Positions 1 through 14,386 are shown, counted from the first letter of the stretch. The stretch: 64,000 nt of DNA from Apostichopus japonicus (GCF_037975245.1 NC_092575.1:3466001-3530000); one strand, 5' to 3'. Notes: generated by a model not told the origin, from the sequence alone. Translations and numbers: made by a program.

Positions 1-312
1 TTCACTCAAAATAAAAAATATAGTTGTGAAATTGTGATCGAATCTGCAGTTTTCATATATTCAAGGCTATAGTTGTCTTCTTTATAATATCAACCTCCTC
101 TTTTTTCCACATATACACGAATGTAATGGAACTTATAACAAGATGCTGAAAATAGATAATCGAACGGTTAAAGGTATAGCGGATAGGTTCAAATATGACA
201 GCGACTGCTTATCTAGCAGGACATTTAAATAACGAGAAAAAGAAAATTAAAAGGACTTTGGAGTATTACGTAGTAAAGATGTTTGATCTTATGCGACGTG
301 TGTATTTAATAA

Positions 313-478
313 GGGGTTAATCAACGGTCTAGCGTGCGTTACTCACATGATTAATGCACGATCGGGGGATAATGCAAGCGATGCACGAGGGCGGAGCCCG
401 AGTGCATCCAGCGATAGCATTAACACCCGGAGTGCATTAATCATGTGAGTAACGCACGCTAGACCGTTCATTAACCCC
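313..478. mobile_element. Palindromic fold-back mini-element
   Basis: The arms 313-359 and 432-478 are 47-bp inverted repeats that differ at a single base. Both carry the sequence GCGTTACTCACATGATTAAT or its complement. The middle (360-431) is itself an imperfect inverted repeat around GGGCGGAGCCC, so the whole 166 bp can fold into one long hairpin. There is no coding potential. A related stretch (GCGTTACTCACAGGATTAA) recurs near 583-601. No clear target duplication was found, so the transposon class is unassigned. Confidence 0.7.
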
Positions 479-1776
<1,298 letters not shown>

Positions 1777-4700
1777 CTTCTTTCACGTTTAACTCTTTTA
1801 ATTTTGTTTACTATTCCACATGTAAGATGCACTTCCAATATGAGATGTACACACATATATTCGAAAGTCCTTGAACTTTTTTAGTAGCCTACATTTTATT
1901 AACGGTCAGGGTTTCTTTATCAAATTCGGTGTCAGAAATCCCTTTTACATCATAAATATTTCATAGAACTGCGAGCTGCAGGATCAAAAGTTGATCGCTC
2001 AGTTGATGAAATAACATTACAGAAGAATAAGCATACGGATAAACACGGAAGTTAACCTTCAAAGTCACTTCTCCTTCCCAAAGGAACGGGAAGACAAAAC
2101 GAAAGAAGAAACTTGCATCCAATTTTTTTTTCGAGGCTACAATCATGTCTATTGGATTATCCTCTACCGTTATGCATATTTAACCGAGATATTTACATCA
2201 CGTACATGTATGTACATATAGACTAGTGTTGGTCTATGTATGGTTGTATACCAATATGCATTTATAGTGCAGTGACGTTTAGGTAACTTAGGTATTAGGT
2301 AAGTATCCTATTGAAGAAATAGCAACTGTACGCCAGTGACATTGAAAACCAAATCATGCTAGCGGAATGATATTAAGATGCAGGCGTTATTGGCTCTCTT
2401 TGTATATTATGTGTTCAAGGGATATTGTGACACCGTTAATGTAACACTCATTTACAAGAGCAAACGTTAACACTTGAGTCGAAAACACCATAGATTATCT
2501 TGTCCCTACCTCGAGAGATATATTTGATTCACTCTATAAACATTTTGTCCCGCTAGTGGATCACAGTAGGCCATGACCTGTAATATCATATTATGGCAGA
2601 TTTTCCTGAAAAACGTTACTTTCCTATTACGAAACTTCTTTATTGAGTTACCCTTTGGAATATGATACATTTGTAATATTTGCTGGGATGTCAATGTTCT
2701 CTGTCATTGTATTGTAAATATTATGCAAATTTTCGTTGAAATATGATTTTTCTATGATTTAAAAGTAAAACAAAGATAAACAAAACATTTACAACACCAA
2801 TTGGCGTGATGACGTCATAATTTATCATGCTGTAGCCAGTTTCAGTCTCAATATATCATCATCACATTTGATGAAAAAACAAGTCCTCTTTGAGCTGAAG
2901 ATGCAGAAAATGCTCAGTAACTATGATAATTACCTCGGCCACCGGACTAATTTTATAAAGCTGCTGCAGTGTGTATTGACTTTTTTGTGTGTGTATTGAC
3001 AAAACATTTGGTAGCACGATATACTCAGTCGGTAAAGGAAAGATGATATACCTACTATGCAGTAGGCTATAGGCCTAGGTTTACCTACTTTCCTATCGGC
3101 TAGGCTATATAGGGTTTCATGCTCCTTTTGTTTCGAGTTTCTCGGAGTTGCGTCATAAAAAGACAACAAATTAAATATATGTTTTGTTCTACTTATTGAG
3201 CGTTTAGTGTGACGAAATCTTGTTTGAAAAAAGGAGGGTGCACAACCGTTAATCATCACTCACTCAGTTACTAGGATGATCTTTTGGAGTTCGCAAGTCA
3301 CTGTTACTCTGTTAGTTTTTTACGTATAGTGTTTATATTAGGTTACCTTATATTGCCTCTCGTCGTCGGAAGGCAAAACATACCCCGTATTACACGTAAC
3401 AGTCTATCAAACAGGGTAATTTACATCCGTTATGTTGTCACATTCTTTCAAACATGAATATTTAGAGGGAAGATTAATCTCCTCAAATTGTAATTTCTTT
3501 TTCTTGTGTGAAAGAAAATGAGACAAACGAAGGGAAAGGAACACACACAAAAACGATAAACCAGGATATTTATTGAGATCATGTGGCTGATATTATATAG
3601 CCTTAACAGATGGATTATATTTTTAGCTTATCTGTGGAACCAAGAAAAAAAAAATGTCCGAAAGCAAAAGAAAAATGGTTAGGCCCCCAATTTTATGGTA
3701 TGACGTCAGACCTATACTGAGATGGATTGATGACGTATCGTTCGTCCAGTGATTATTATACTGTGCACATGACTTCTTCCCTCAATCCCTTTACGGAAGC
3801 ATGATCGCTCATTTGTAATCACTTTTTCGGTGCACATTGTGAGCTTGTCTGTTCATTAATTTGAGGCTTTTTATGGGTCAGAAAAGTAGTTATTAAAGTC
3901 TTTCGAGAATCAGAAAGAGGACAGAGATGTAGTCAGAGAGAGAGAGAAAAGTCCCACAAGTATGATATATGATGAAAACCTGCCGGCATATGATAAGATA
4001 TTTCATAGGGCAGACTTTCTGAAGACTATTATAGTTTGATGAACGAGGTTATTTTGTGTGAATGTAAAAATACGCCCTACTTCTTCCGACGTCAAGTAAG
4101 AAATTCTGATTCTTATATTAGATGTGAATTATATCTTTTTCCCTTTTGGGGAATGTAAGATTCAATGTATGATCAATGGCTTGTGGAGTTTTAGCGGGTT
4201 TTTATATTATAAAATTTACAGACACGACACCGGTAAAAGAATATATTATATTATATTAACGTGTATGCGCGTGCATGGGTTGTAAACTGATATGTGATAT
4301 GTATATTTGAGTGGGGGTTAACTCAAACTTCATTATTGTATATGTTTTTCTTGAAAAAGAACCAAAGCCATTTTGAATATGTGCCCTTCATTAATAACTA
4401 GAACTTGTTTACTGTCAAACGAGAATGGAGGAAGCCAAGATCTGAGCAGAGTGCTGCGTGACAGCCAATTGTCCTAAATAGTAAATTTAAAGAGATTTAA
4501 ATTTCATAGAAGCCGTGCTAACATTACCAAGCAATTGTTCCTTTATGCGTTGAGGCGCAGACTGTAGAGATACATAAAAGTTCATAAAGTAGCAGTTTTG
4601 CGAACAGAAAATTAAGTAAACTTTTGTGCAGTCATGGAAGGAGTATAATACATAGGCCTATTCTTGCTGTGAGGGTTTCGTTTTTTCGTTTTTGATGACT

Positions 4701-5270
4701 GTCAGAATTTGTCATTATCAGGTTAACAGTAAATTAACATTAGTGGAGAAATCTTTCAAATTCTATCAAAGAATTTAGTACGTTAAGCTAGTTCCGACGA
4801 CATGTGCAGGTATTAACCTAACACGTTAATGAATACTTACAATCAGGAAGCCTAACCTAGCAACAAGGCTTACGATGACTTCTATACGACTTGCTATTGG
4901 GGGGAATATTCGCTTTGGGATTATCACATTTGAACGTCGCGACCTTACGTAGAAATCACACCGTTTCATAATCATCGTGTTCCTTTAGATTTATCTGGCT
5001 TCAAATTTTCGCTCTCTGAAAATGTATCAAATTTTCCCCCAAGTATGCATCATGATGACGTCATTCCCACGAGACCAAACCTATTAGATGCCGGAGATGG
5101 TCAAATTACAATCATATTATATTTTGTATTATAATAATATCAAATTGCGAAAAAAAAAAGCCACCAGTCTTGTGGGTGAGTCAGTATATTGCTATAGAGA
5201 GGATATATGTACATAAACAATGTCGTTATTTCATGCAGGAAAATGGGTTGTTATACGGTGTTACAATAAA

Positions 5271-5274
<4 letters not shown>
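1777..5274. other. Intergenic, no gene seen
   Basis: About 3.5 kb of AT-rich DNA. Short frames occur on the minus strand (for example 2930-3259), but they lack recognisable domains, convincing splice sites or homologous motifs. No repeat family was recognised. Confidence 0.45.

Positions 5275-5354
<80 letters not shown>
5275..5354. repeat. (TA)n microsatellite
   Basis: About 80 bp of uninterrupted TA repeats. Confidence 0.95.
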
Positions 5355-5355
<1 letters not shown>

Positions 5356-6140
5356 GTCTGATTTGTGATCAGGATTTTATGATTCCCAACGTTGATGATC
5401 GGTACATAAATGAATTTTTCTTCAAATGACAGTTGATTCTAAGAGGAAGCAGATTTTTAGTGGCGTCGGTACTCATATTTGAGAAACTATATAAATTTTA
5501 TGTGTCTTTCTCAGTACAGCCTCTATCAAGGGCATCATAAATTCCCATATTCAATTGATAAAGTTCCCCGACACACACGGACAACTTGATTACATGTTAT
5601 CACCAATTTGAGAGCTCGTAATATTACAAGTATAGGCTTCGCTTGTTGTCTGAAGGCTAGGATATTTTCTTCCGAATAAAATTGGATTACAACACAGAAT
5701 TTTTTCGCGAATTCAATCAAATCAATTTTTTCGTAAACCCACATTTTTACAATTCCGGCTTTAATAAAGGGGACAAAAATAAAACAAAATTAGTATCGAT
5801 TTCACTTAGTTTCAAAATTTCTTTGAGCTGCCCGCAAGGCGAACGATGTTAGTTGTTACAACATCCTCCACTTTAACGATATAGTCGGAAACTGTACAAA
5901 TGCTTATATGCCAGTTATGTTCAATACCACTGTATACAAGTGCTTTATCGATTCGTTAGGTAATAGACGATAACGCAGTGAACCACACCTTTGTACATAT
6001 ATGAAGAATTATGTCGAAGAAGCACGTCCTCAACTATAGACATACTATTTTATTTTTTCCTGAACTGCTGGTTTTAGAAGCAAACTCAAATGTCCAAAAC
6101 GGCTTTATGTATATGTATATGTATATATATATATTTATAG

Positions 6141-6491
6141 TCTGTTCAAAGTATCTCTTTCGAGATCCGGCTTTAGGAATCACAAATGATTTTCGAGTTG
6201 GTCAGCATCATGTTTGATCTCTAGAGTAAGGCAAAATATGTCGCCAAAAATAGAACTAGTATTGTTCGATACAGGTGACAAACGCCTACAGTGGAATTAC
6301 GATCTTCCTTACCGGTTTCGAACCTCTGGACATACAATCAGCGTCCATAGCCTAGTGGTTAGGGTGTCCGCGTACAGAGCGGAAGGCCCGTGGCTCGAAT
6401 CCCGGTGGAGGCTGAAAGTTTTTTCACTGTTCTTGATTTTCCAACTCATTACGATTTTCATATATATATATATATATATATACATATATAT
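6141..6491 (+). repeat. tRNA-like interspersed repeat, copy 1
   Basis: First of six related copies. It begins TCTGTTCAAAGTATCTC, has about 200 bp of conserved 5' sequence, then a tRNA-like core at 6341-6412, then about 50 bp ending ATTACGATTTTCA and a (TA)n tail. The core has near-complementary 7-bp acceptor arms, an A-box region (TAGCCTAGTGGTTAGG), an anticodon stem TCCGC/GCGGA with loop GTACAGA, and a B-box-like arm that is degraded here (GGCTCGAATCC). A (TA)n tract also precedes this copy. Unlike a classical SINE, the tRNA-like part is near the 3' end rather than at the 5' end. Confidence 0.75.
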
Positions 6492-7992
6492 GTGAAAAAA
6501 ATGAGTACATGTCTATCATCAACAAACATATGGGAAAGGCTTGATTACGTGTCAGACTAGTTGACTAACTATATTCAATGTCAACAATTCTCATCATGAG
6601 CTTGGAATTTTTTTAGTGTCAACGCCTAGACTGATAAAGTGATAAAATTTGAAAAATCATATAACATGAACACACACACACAAACACAAACACACATAAA
6701 TAAATAAAATCGGGACCTTGAGAAACAAATTTGAACTTTACATTTATTCAAGCTTGAAATTACTCGCAATCGATTTAATTATAACGGCGAGTAGCAGAAG
6801 TAATTGAGTAAAAGTAAGCCTGTGTTATTCTGAAGGGAAAAAAAGTATGAGGGGAAAAACTTGCCTCGAACAACGGCAGAAAATGAGTGCATTAGATTTA
6901 GTACTGAAAAGCTAAGAGACTGTTGTTAATTGTTGTAGATTGGGTAACTGCCTGTCAAATTTGTGTGATATGATGGCGCTTGGTTGGCGACTGAGCTACA
7001 TAGTTCCCAACAGGGTTGTGTTGACCTTTACGCTCTCACAAATGTCAATTGTTTGAATAACTATGAACTGAGTAACCTTATAATTCCTATTTGGTGTTCT
7101 AGTTCAGTTGGGGGCGGTTGGCAGACGAAGAGTCAGAGGTGTGACGGAAGTAATTTTACTCCCGTCGATCACATCAGTAAACAATATAACAACAAATAAG
7201 AACTAAAGGTTTTATGTTATGGAATAATACGGCGCCATTTTGAAAGTCATATTAAATCTAGAAAACGCCATTTAGTGGGATTAACTAGAAATACAGGGCT
7301 AAACTGGTATACAACATATTCCTAACAGGCTCGACGGAAAGGAGACATAAATTCAGCTAAAATATTTAGCTTACATGATAGAGATCGTTATGATGAACAA
7401 CTCCTCCAAACAGAACAGTTTTTGCTCGAGGCTGTCATTTTTTACCTTTGTTATGTGATTGTGCCGATCTAATCATAAACACTAGTCTTATAAACACCCC
7501 CATTGGCCAATCCCGCATATTACTCAAATTAGGGTAAAATAGGATTTTGATTCCATCTCGCCCTTTGCGCAAAGCAAATGGTTTACTCTGGCCCTTGTAG
7601 AAACTAGTAGAAAGTTAATTGAGAATCTTTGTTTGGGAGTCAAATGCCCAATCGGGTACGATATCATGTAAAAGTCAGTATACGGTCCTGCATCCAAATT
7701 TGGATTTACAGGTGTGATAGAAAAGAGAGGTTTAGCACGTGGGTTTGTACTTGGACAATGATTTGTCCTTTTCTTTTACTATAGAAAAGTAGAATCTAAA
7801 TTTTTATATGCTGCCACCTTGACGAAGGTTCGTAGAAAGACTACACATTTGACATGCCAGTGCTTGGAGTATGCCTCCTCTTTCGTCAATCACGAACAAC
7901 ATTTACTCTCACGCAGGCTGAATTATCATTTTAGATGTTTGCTCTTAACAAAAACCTTACTGTTCATCAACATATGAGATAACCCAATCCAC
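6492..7992. other. Intergenic, no gene seen
   Basis: AT-rich DNA with a short CACA-rich stretch (6669-6696). The frame at 6984-7199 has no recognisable domain. Nothing else was identified. Confidence 0.45.
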
Positions 7993-8252
7993 AACCCGTC
8001 CCCACATCCTCATCCCTGCACCCGACCCCACATCCTCAGCCCTACACCCCGACCCCACATCCTCAGCACTGCACCCGACCCCACATCCTCAGCACTGCAC
8101 CCCGACCCAACATCCACAGCCATGCATCCCGATCCCACATCCTCAGCCCTGCACCTCGACCCCGCATGCTCAGCACTGCACCCCGCCCCCACACACTCAG
8201 CCCTGCACCCCGTCCCCACGTCCCACGTCCCCACGTCCTCAGCCCCCGACCC
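7993..8252. repeat. 27-28-bp GC-rich minisatellite
   Basis: About nine diverged copies of a unit like CCCCACATCCTCAGCCCTGC followed by ACCCCGA. Unit-length drift between 27 and 28 bp breaks the reading frame, so the repetitive minus-strand frames across it are unlikely to be coding. Confidence 0.9.
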
Positions 8253-10395
8253 ATTCATGTTGATCTAATTCCACAACTTTTCCCCCGGAAATATTAACCT
8301 GAATTAATTCCACTCCATTATAATACTCCATTCAAAATATATAATATTACTTACGGTTAGGCTGTTTTCCATCCATTCTCCTTGTCTATTTCTTCTTTGT
8401 CTTTAACACCAAGTTGACGTTTGATGCACAATAAAGAATAGCTAAATTATCGCCTTAGTTCAGTGAGTCTTTCAAATCGAGGTGTAAATCACAGCTGGTC
8501 GCCAAAAAAAGATAAAGAAAAAACAAAAAACGTGCACCTTGCAACTGTGTTCTAAAAATAGTTTATTTAACGTTAACTATGACAAAGTCACGACTCATAA
8601 ATCACATTATCGTTATACCGTCTACACTAGGAGTGACTTTAATTTACTTGTTTTCCACACCATGATATTTTAACACAAATTGACAGCAAATTGAGGAGAA
8701 ACTAAACTATTGCAAATTATCCATCTCGAATGTTTACTGTTTTCAATCAACGTCTTGATAAACACAGACAAAAATGATGTAAACAAGTGATAATTTTGTT
8801 AGAGCAGAAGCTTGCTTCATCGGAGAACGAGAGAGAAATAACTGTGACTTCTTGAACCAATACTTAGTAAACGCGGAAGCAATCTTTCCTCCTTTTTTAG
8901 TTTTTTCGTACTATTTGGTAAAAACTTTAGCAAATGCAGTTCACATCCAAATGGGTTTGATGTCACAAATGTTTGTCTAAAATCTTCCGCTGTTATCGTC
9001 GATGAAATATTTCACTTAATTCGTAGAACCAACAGAAACAATTTGATTTTTTTCCTGCCGTTAATAGTTCACAGTACAACGCCAGTAATACCAAAATAAT
9101 AATAATAATAATCCCTCGTTTAAACTCCGGGTTTGTATTCCATAGCAATTGTTCTACTGCAAGAGGCGATATCCTGCTTTTACGTCGAATATGTTATGAA
9201 CTATCTTCATGAACGAAACTTGTGGTCCCTTTGAACAGGCCAACATGGTATATACGAAAGAGTCTGTGTGTACATCCACTGTAGATGAATGCTGTACATC
9301 AACGTTACTATACATACCGAAGCCGCTGCACGCCAACAACAGTCGAAGAACTACTCAGGTTATAGCGTATGACTTCAACCGACCTATGGTTCGCGTTGAC
9401 ATCCGTATACTGCTGTATAGCTCTTATATATTCAATAGTTTTCGTGCGTACTTCTAGGTGTAAACGTCACAATTTAATACGCAAGCTTGCAATTCCTAGC
9501 TTTTCCATTGGGTATATTTGAATGTGATCATATTATCGCCACTTGTAATTTAAGATTAGCTCAACACTATAGTCAACAAGGGGTGTCATATCGAAGATAG
9601 GAAAACCAGGTGTGTGATGCTGTGATTTTTTTTTTTATTAAATTTTTTGTTGTTGTCATTTTGCTGTACCACAGTTAATAAAGCAATCACATAACGTGAT
9701 GGCGCCCGTGGTGTTTTAATCAGTGAGAGATCTCCATTATCAATGTTAGTCTAGCGTGGCTCATTTCACACAGGCTTTTCAAGGACGAGTTTTCCACTAG
9801 TTTAAATTGCTAAGAAAGAAAGGAAGGAAGGAAGAAAACCCCAAAAACGTTAACCATAAATCTGGCAATAGCTTGTAAATAATCAATGCCTGTGAGAATT
9901 ACGACGTCAAAGATATAAATGAGACAACGTTCCGTCTTTGACTCCAACACTTGGCATATCCGAATCGAACTATTTGGGTTGAAATCCTCGACGACGGGTG
10001 ACAGACGAATGGGTTTTCATCTTCGTCTGATGAAAATGCTGTATGTGTGGCTCTTCCGTTCAATCCTTGTTAAAGTATTATACACCAAAGTGCACATGCT
10101 TGATTACTATGTCAGAAAAACAAAAAGTAGGCTTCACCGAGTAAAGCAGTCGTTATACATTCTTTTTGCAAGATGGCAACCTTGAACCTGAAGATATTAG
10201 ATGAAAAATTATATTCGCGGGACTTTTTCTACCAATGGAAACCATAAAATGGAGCACGTTTTTTTTGGTTTATGATCAATATAGCAAGAAAATCTTTTAT
10301 ACTAAGGATGTTTTTAAATTTGAAAACCGGTTTTTATAACCAACGTATGCTACGTAAGCAAACTAACCTTTTTTTTGTTCTCGTTCTCCTAATTA
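8253..10395. other. Intergenic, no gene seen
   Basis: AT-rich DNA with an (AAT)n stretch near 9094-9113 and A- and T-runs. Short frames (for example 9209-9457 and 9919-10185) show no known domain and no splice context that I can defend. Confidence 0.4.
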
Positions 10396-10800
10396 ATGTA
10401 TAACAAACTTGTTAAATCCCGGGTTTATTTACGACCGGTTAACCGTGAAGCCTTATTTCATACACTCTTTTAGATCACTGATACTACACCTCATCTGGTC
10501 TAATAAATGTAACGGTTATGATAAATTCCAAAAAATGGGGAAGGGAAAGAGAGCCGGAAGTGGATTCGTTCGCTCTGTAAACACTTGTTTTGTTCATATA
10601 TAAACTCGGTTTTAGTTACGAGACCGGTTAACCGTGCAGCCTTATTTCATACAATCGTTTACGTCACTGACATCAAACCTCATTTGGTCTAATAAATGTA
10701 AAGTTGATGATGCAATTTCGTCAATGGGAGGGAGGGGGAGGGGGGGGGAAGAGAGCCGGAAGTGGAAACGATAGATCTGTAAACAATTTTGTTTTATATA
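10396..10800. repeat. Two-copy tandem duplication (~190-200 bp)
   Basis: Two diverged copies lie side by side. Each contains CCGGTTAACCGTG, then AGCCTTATTTCATACA, GGTCTAATAAATGTAA and GAGAGCCGGAAGTGG in the same order. The copies are roughly 10396-10600 and 10601-10800. The second copy carries a G-rich insertion (10725-10750). No function is evident. Confidence 0.75.
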
Positions 10801-11829
10801 AGCTCTATATAAATTAAATTAATTTTGCAGCTGATTTTGGAATCTATAATTAATTGTAATCACGGTACTGTCATTTTGCCATTAGCCTGATACGTCACTC
10901 CATTGTATGAAATATGGAAAAAATAATTAGGTAGTTGTTAATCAATTTTAAGCAAATCGACAGTCTCATGTTTCAACTGGATAAATATGGATTTGGGGGC
11001 ATTTCAAATGTGAAATTGATACTATAACGAACAGGGTTTAGAATGTTAATGATTTAAATTAGCTCAAAGTTGATGGAACTACATGTTTCTAGAAATTTGC
11101 CATTCGATGTAACATTTCGACAGCTTTCTTAAACTTTTCCAGACAATGCTTTACTTGTTGACTGTAACAAAAATCTTGAGAAAGATATCGAACAGATAAA
11201 AAAAACAGGAAAACTGCTCCAGAAATCTATCCTTAGACTTGTTTTAACAATAAGGCTGCGCTTAGATCCCCCCCCCCCCAAAAAAATAAAGTGTTCCATT
11301 GCAGCTGCCTAAATATTGTTACATCGGTAATCTTGGGTTTATTTTTGTTCTACAGGGGAAAAGATACGCTGACATTTCGTTTTCAATCCCTGCAAATTTG
11401 TCAAGAAAAAAGACCAAAATAATCAGGATTAGAGGCAAACCAAAAAACGAGGACAAATAAGCAAAAAGGTTGCAAGCAATTTCTGATTTAGTCACGGAGT
11501 CATTTCAAGTTGGAAAGCCGACAGCAACACCATAATAAATTCTTTTGGGCTCTGATTCAATCAGTAACCTAGATTATTTGGAGGTACCCATTCTTTTGAC
11601 TTGACCGGCAGCAAAACCTATGAGGCCGGTATGTTTTTAATTGAACAAGTGATGGCAAAGTCACGAGACTTGTGGGATGGGGGTGGGGAGGGGGTGGGGG
11701 ATAACTTAATTAAAATTCAGTCGTTCTATTTGGAAAAGAAGAAGAAGAAGAAGAAGCAAACCGATGAAGATAAATCACAGTGATACTGATTGTAATAGTA
11801 AACGAAACAGTATCATTAATTGATAACCT

Positions 11830-11831
<2 letters not shown>

Positions 11832-11882
<51 letters not shown>
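11832..11882. repeat. (TA)n microsatellite
   Basis: About 50 bp of uninterrupted TA repeats. Confidence 0.95.
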
Positions 11883-11884
<2 letters not shown>

Positions 11885-12472
11885 CATAAATGCCTATAAA
11901 GAAGATTTAATCTTACCTTCTTGCATTTTTGTCAAGAACTAGTTTTGGGCTCAATGGATTATCGTGTCACCGCTCCCGTTTTTGTTTTGAGGCCTTTATT
12001 CCTCCGTTAAGTATTGTATGTATGGGAAAGGGGAATACATGATAGCGTTATCTAGTATTTCCACGAACCTACCGGGAACAGCCACCTTTATTATGATAAT
12101 TTATGCATAAATGTATATGGATATAGCCGTAGGAAAATGCAATTTCATGAATAATATGAGGCTGCACTTCTTTCAGATACAGTAAGTATCAGAGCAGTAC
12201 AATAAATAAGTACAAAATGGGTGAGAATGAGAAAATAAATATTGCTTAATAGTCTTATTATGTTAAGTGAATACAATCTGATCAAGTAAAGCAATGCATA
12301 ATTTTTCACTGACACGATATGAACGGTGTAGCCCTGTTTGATTCCTGCAATGAGATCCTGGAGGAGAGAGAGAGAGAGGGGGGGTGGGGGGGGGGGGGGA
12401 GTTGTTTCCTTCTTGGTGAGAGAGCCTGTAATTACTAAACGAGGGCGCAGTTGTTGAATTAAGATATATACT

Positions 12473-12870
12473 GGATTGCCACCCGACGTCTATGGCAAGT
12501 CATATGTGACAAATACCGCATAATAAATCCTCGTATTAATACGAAGATATACTCGTATTAATTACGTGTATATACGTGTATATATTCGAATTAATACGTG
12601 TATATATTCGGATTAATACGTGTTTATATTCGAATTAATACACGGATATATTAAAGTCTTATATGATTGGCTGATAAATATACGCGTATATATTCGAATT
12701 AATATACGTATATATTCAAATTAATACTGGGATATATAATTCGGTGTTTGTCCAACATGGCTCGCCATAGACGTGAAGTGTAAGTTACAAGCCACCCTGA
12801 CGTCTCGCACATCCACACGTAGCTGTAAAGTGTCGTAAAATAACTACCTTCCAAGCTGATTATTATCATT
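12473..12870 (+). repeat. SINE family B, 3' part, split by an insertion
   Basis: The words GATTGCCACCCGACGT (12474-12489) and GTAAAGTGTCGTAAAATAACT (12824-12844) are the conserved 3' landmarks of the SINE family also seen at 14579, 16060, 62723 and 63003. A fold-back element (12486-12774) sits between them. The tRNA-derived head is missing. Confidence 0.6.
12486..12774. mobile_element. Fold-back element inserted in a SINE
   Basis: The ends match as an inverted repeat: ACGTCTATGGCAAG at the left and the complement of CTCGCCATAGACGT at the right. The similarity continues inward for about 35 bp (GACAAATACCG against the complement of CGGTGTTTGTC). Between them lies an array of TATATTCGAATTAATACG-type words, each nearly palindromic. 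The ACGT at both edges may be a 4-bp target duplication or the first bases of the inverted repeats. Confidence 0.6.
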
Positions 12871-13485
12871 AGCATATTTTTTGGGTGTGTGGGTGGTATG
12901 AAAGCAGATTTAATTTTTATGTAAGATACATAATACTTCAGATAAACTACTTACAGAAACTAAAGATATACATTAGCTATTAAGAAGCCATCTTAACTTT
13001 GCCTTTGTTTGTCTTAATTAGAAGCAAACTAGATGTACCTCCAATTTCCCCGTCCCTGCTAATGATTCCGATCCAACCAGAAGCCCGAATTAACCAAGGT
13101 GCCAAAGGTAAAAAAAGGTTGATAAAGGTTTTTTTCATTAGTATAGAAGGAATATGCAAATTTGTACATATATGTTAACTTTGAACTTGTTCTTTGGCAA
13201 CGGTTCAAAGTGATTAATGAACCAGTTATTAACTATAACGTAAAGAAATAAAATATCAATTTCGAGTCTGATGAATTAAGTTATTTGAATATTAATAGTT
13301 ACCCAGTTTAGATCTCTTTCCACAAAAGCTCTTTTTTTTTTTGGAAATTGTATCGTTAAATCTTTGTGATCAGCACATATTATAATTAAACCTTTGGGAT
13401 TTTTCTGATGTGTGTATAAGCTAATATTCATAGATACGTCAGAAATCAAATTGCTTATTGGTTCAATTAAATTATACTTTTTAAG

Positions 13486-13695
13486 AAAAAGTCGCCCAGG
13501 AAAGAACCTGGGCACGAAAACCAAACTACCGAACGACTGATCCGCTCCCAACCCTGCAGTCCCCTTCCATCGGGACTGTGACTGTGTGATTATCGTCGGG
13601 TGTGCATCACCATTCCCATCGAAAGGGAACAGATACTACACATGATCTTAGCCGTCTCGGACGCGTCTAATCGCTTCTCGGATGAACCTCATTGA
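13486..13695 (-). ncRNA. U2-snRNA-related RNA locus (candidate)
   Basis: On the minus strand, 13653-13627 matches U2 snRNA nucleotides 19-45 at 26 of 27 positions, including the branch-site-pairing GUAGUA. Upstream is a small hairpin (CGTC-CGA-GACG) flanked by TTAG/CTAA, in the place of U2 stem I. Downstream, hairpins can be drawn at TTCCC...GGGAA, GTGAT...ATCAC, CAGTCCC...GGGACTG (13557-13578) and a terminal GCCCAGG...CCTGGGC (13493-13512). A TTTTT run follows (13490-13486), as at a Pol III terminator. No strong Sm site is visible. The plus strand at 13670-13681 matches U2 nucleotides 1-12, which suggests a rearranged copy. It may be a U2 pseudogene, a U2-derived SINE or a divergent structured RNA. 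Confidence 0.4.
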
Positions 13696-14023
13696 CTACG
13701 ATATCGCCTCTGCGCAAAAGTTGGTTCAAATAAATTATTATTTTTATTTTTATTGTTAACATGAGTAGTTTTCCTATAGTTGGATTTTTTTTATACCAAA
13801 TTTATATTTACAAACTAAAACACGCTCATTATAGAAATTTTGTGTAATATACGGTCATGTGTTCATATGAACTACTTTGTAGTCATACAAGATCTTCATA
13901 AGGTCAAAGCTGTGACGATAAAAATGATGAACTTTGTGACATGGAACGTCTACCTTTTCGACAAGAAAGTCGCTATATGTCTGTATGTGTGTCTGTTTGT
14001 CTGTTTGTCTGTTCAACCTGTTG

Positions 14024-14386
14024 GGAGGGCGTTGTGGTCAAGTGGTTAAAGGCAGTGGACTTGTAATCTAAGGATTACAGGTTCGAGCCCTGGCCAGATC
14101 ATTGCGTTGTGTCCTTGGGCAAGACGCTTTATCTCCATTGCCTCTCTTCACCCAGGTGTATAAATGGGGACCTGCGAGGTAACTTGTAAATATAGTTGCG
14201 TGCGCCGGTTTGTGGCTGCGGGGGACACGTGGTTTTGGTGCACTGTGGTGCCTCAGGAGAGATTGATTGAATTGTGCACACTTTGGTGTGTGGGTGTGAC
14301 AAGTTACCAATGACCAAGGGTTAAGTTGTAAAGTCATGTGAGGAGGCATTAGCCTCATACAAGACTGTAAACCTTCAACTTCAACT
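14024..14386 (+). repeat. SINE family A, tRNA-headed, full length
   Basis: The 5' head resembles a tRNA: GTGGTCAAGTGGTTAAAGGC as A box, anticodon loop CTTGTAA (Thr-type TGT), and a B box GGTTCGAGCCC. It is followed by the conserved body TTGTGTCCTTGGGCAAGACG and CTCTTCACCCAGGTGTATAA, and ends CTTCAACTTCAACTTTTT. This layout is typical of tRNA-derived SINEs. A degraded copy of the same family is at 59490-59905. Confidence 0.85.

Noticed and set aside
6341-6412. Functional tRNA gene (Cys-type ACA anticodon)
   Set aside because: The same core occurs in six copies with identical non-tRNA flanks and diverging arms, so it is part of an interspersed repeat; the B box is damaged in this copy.
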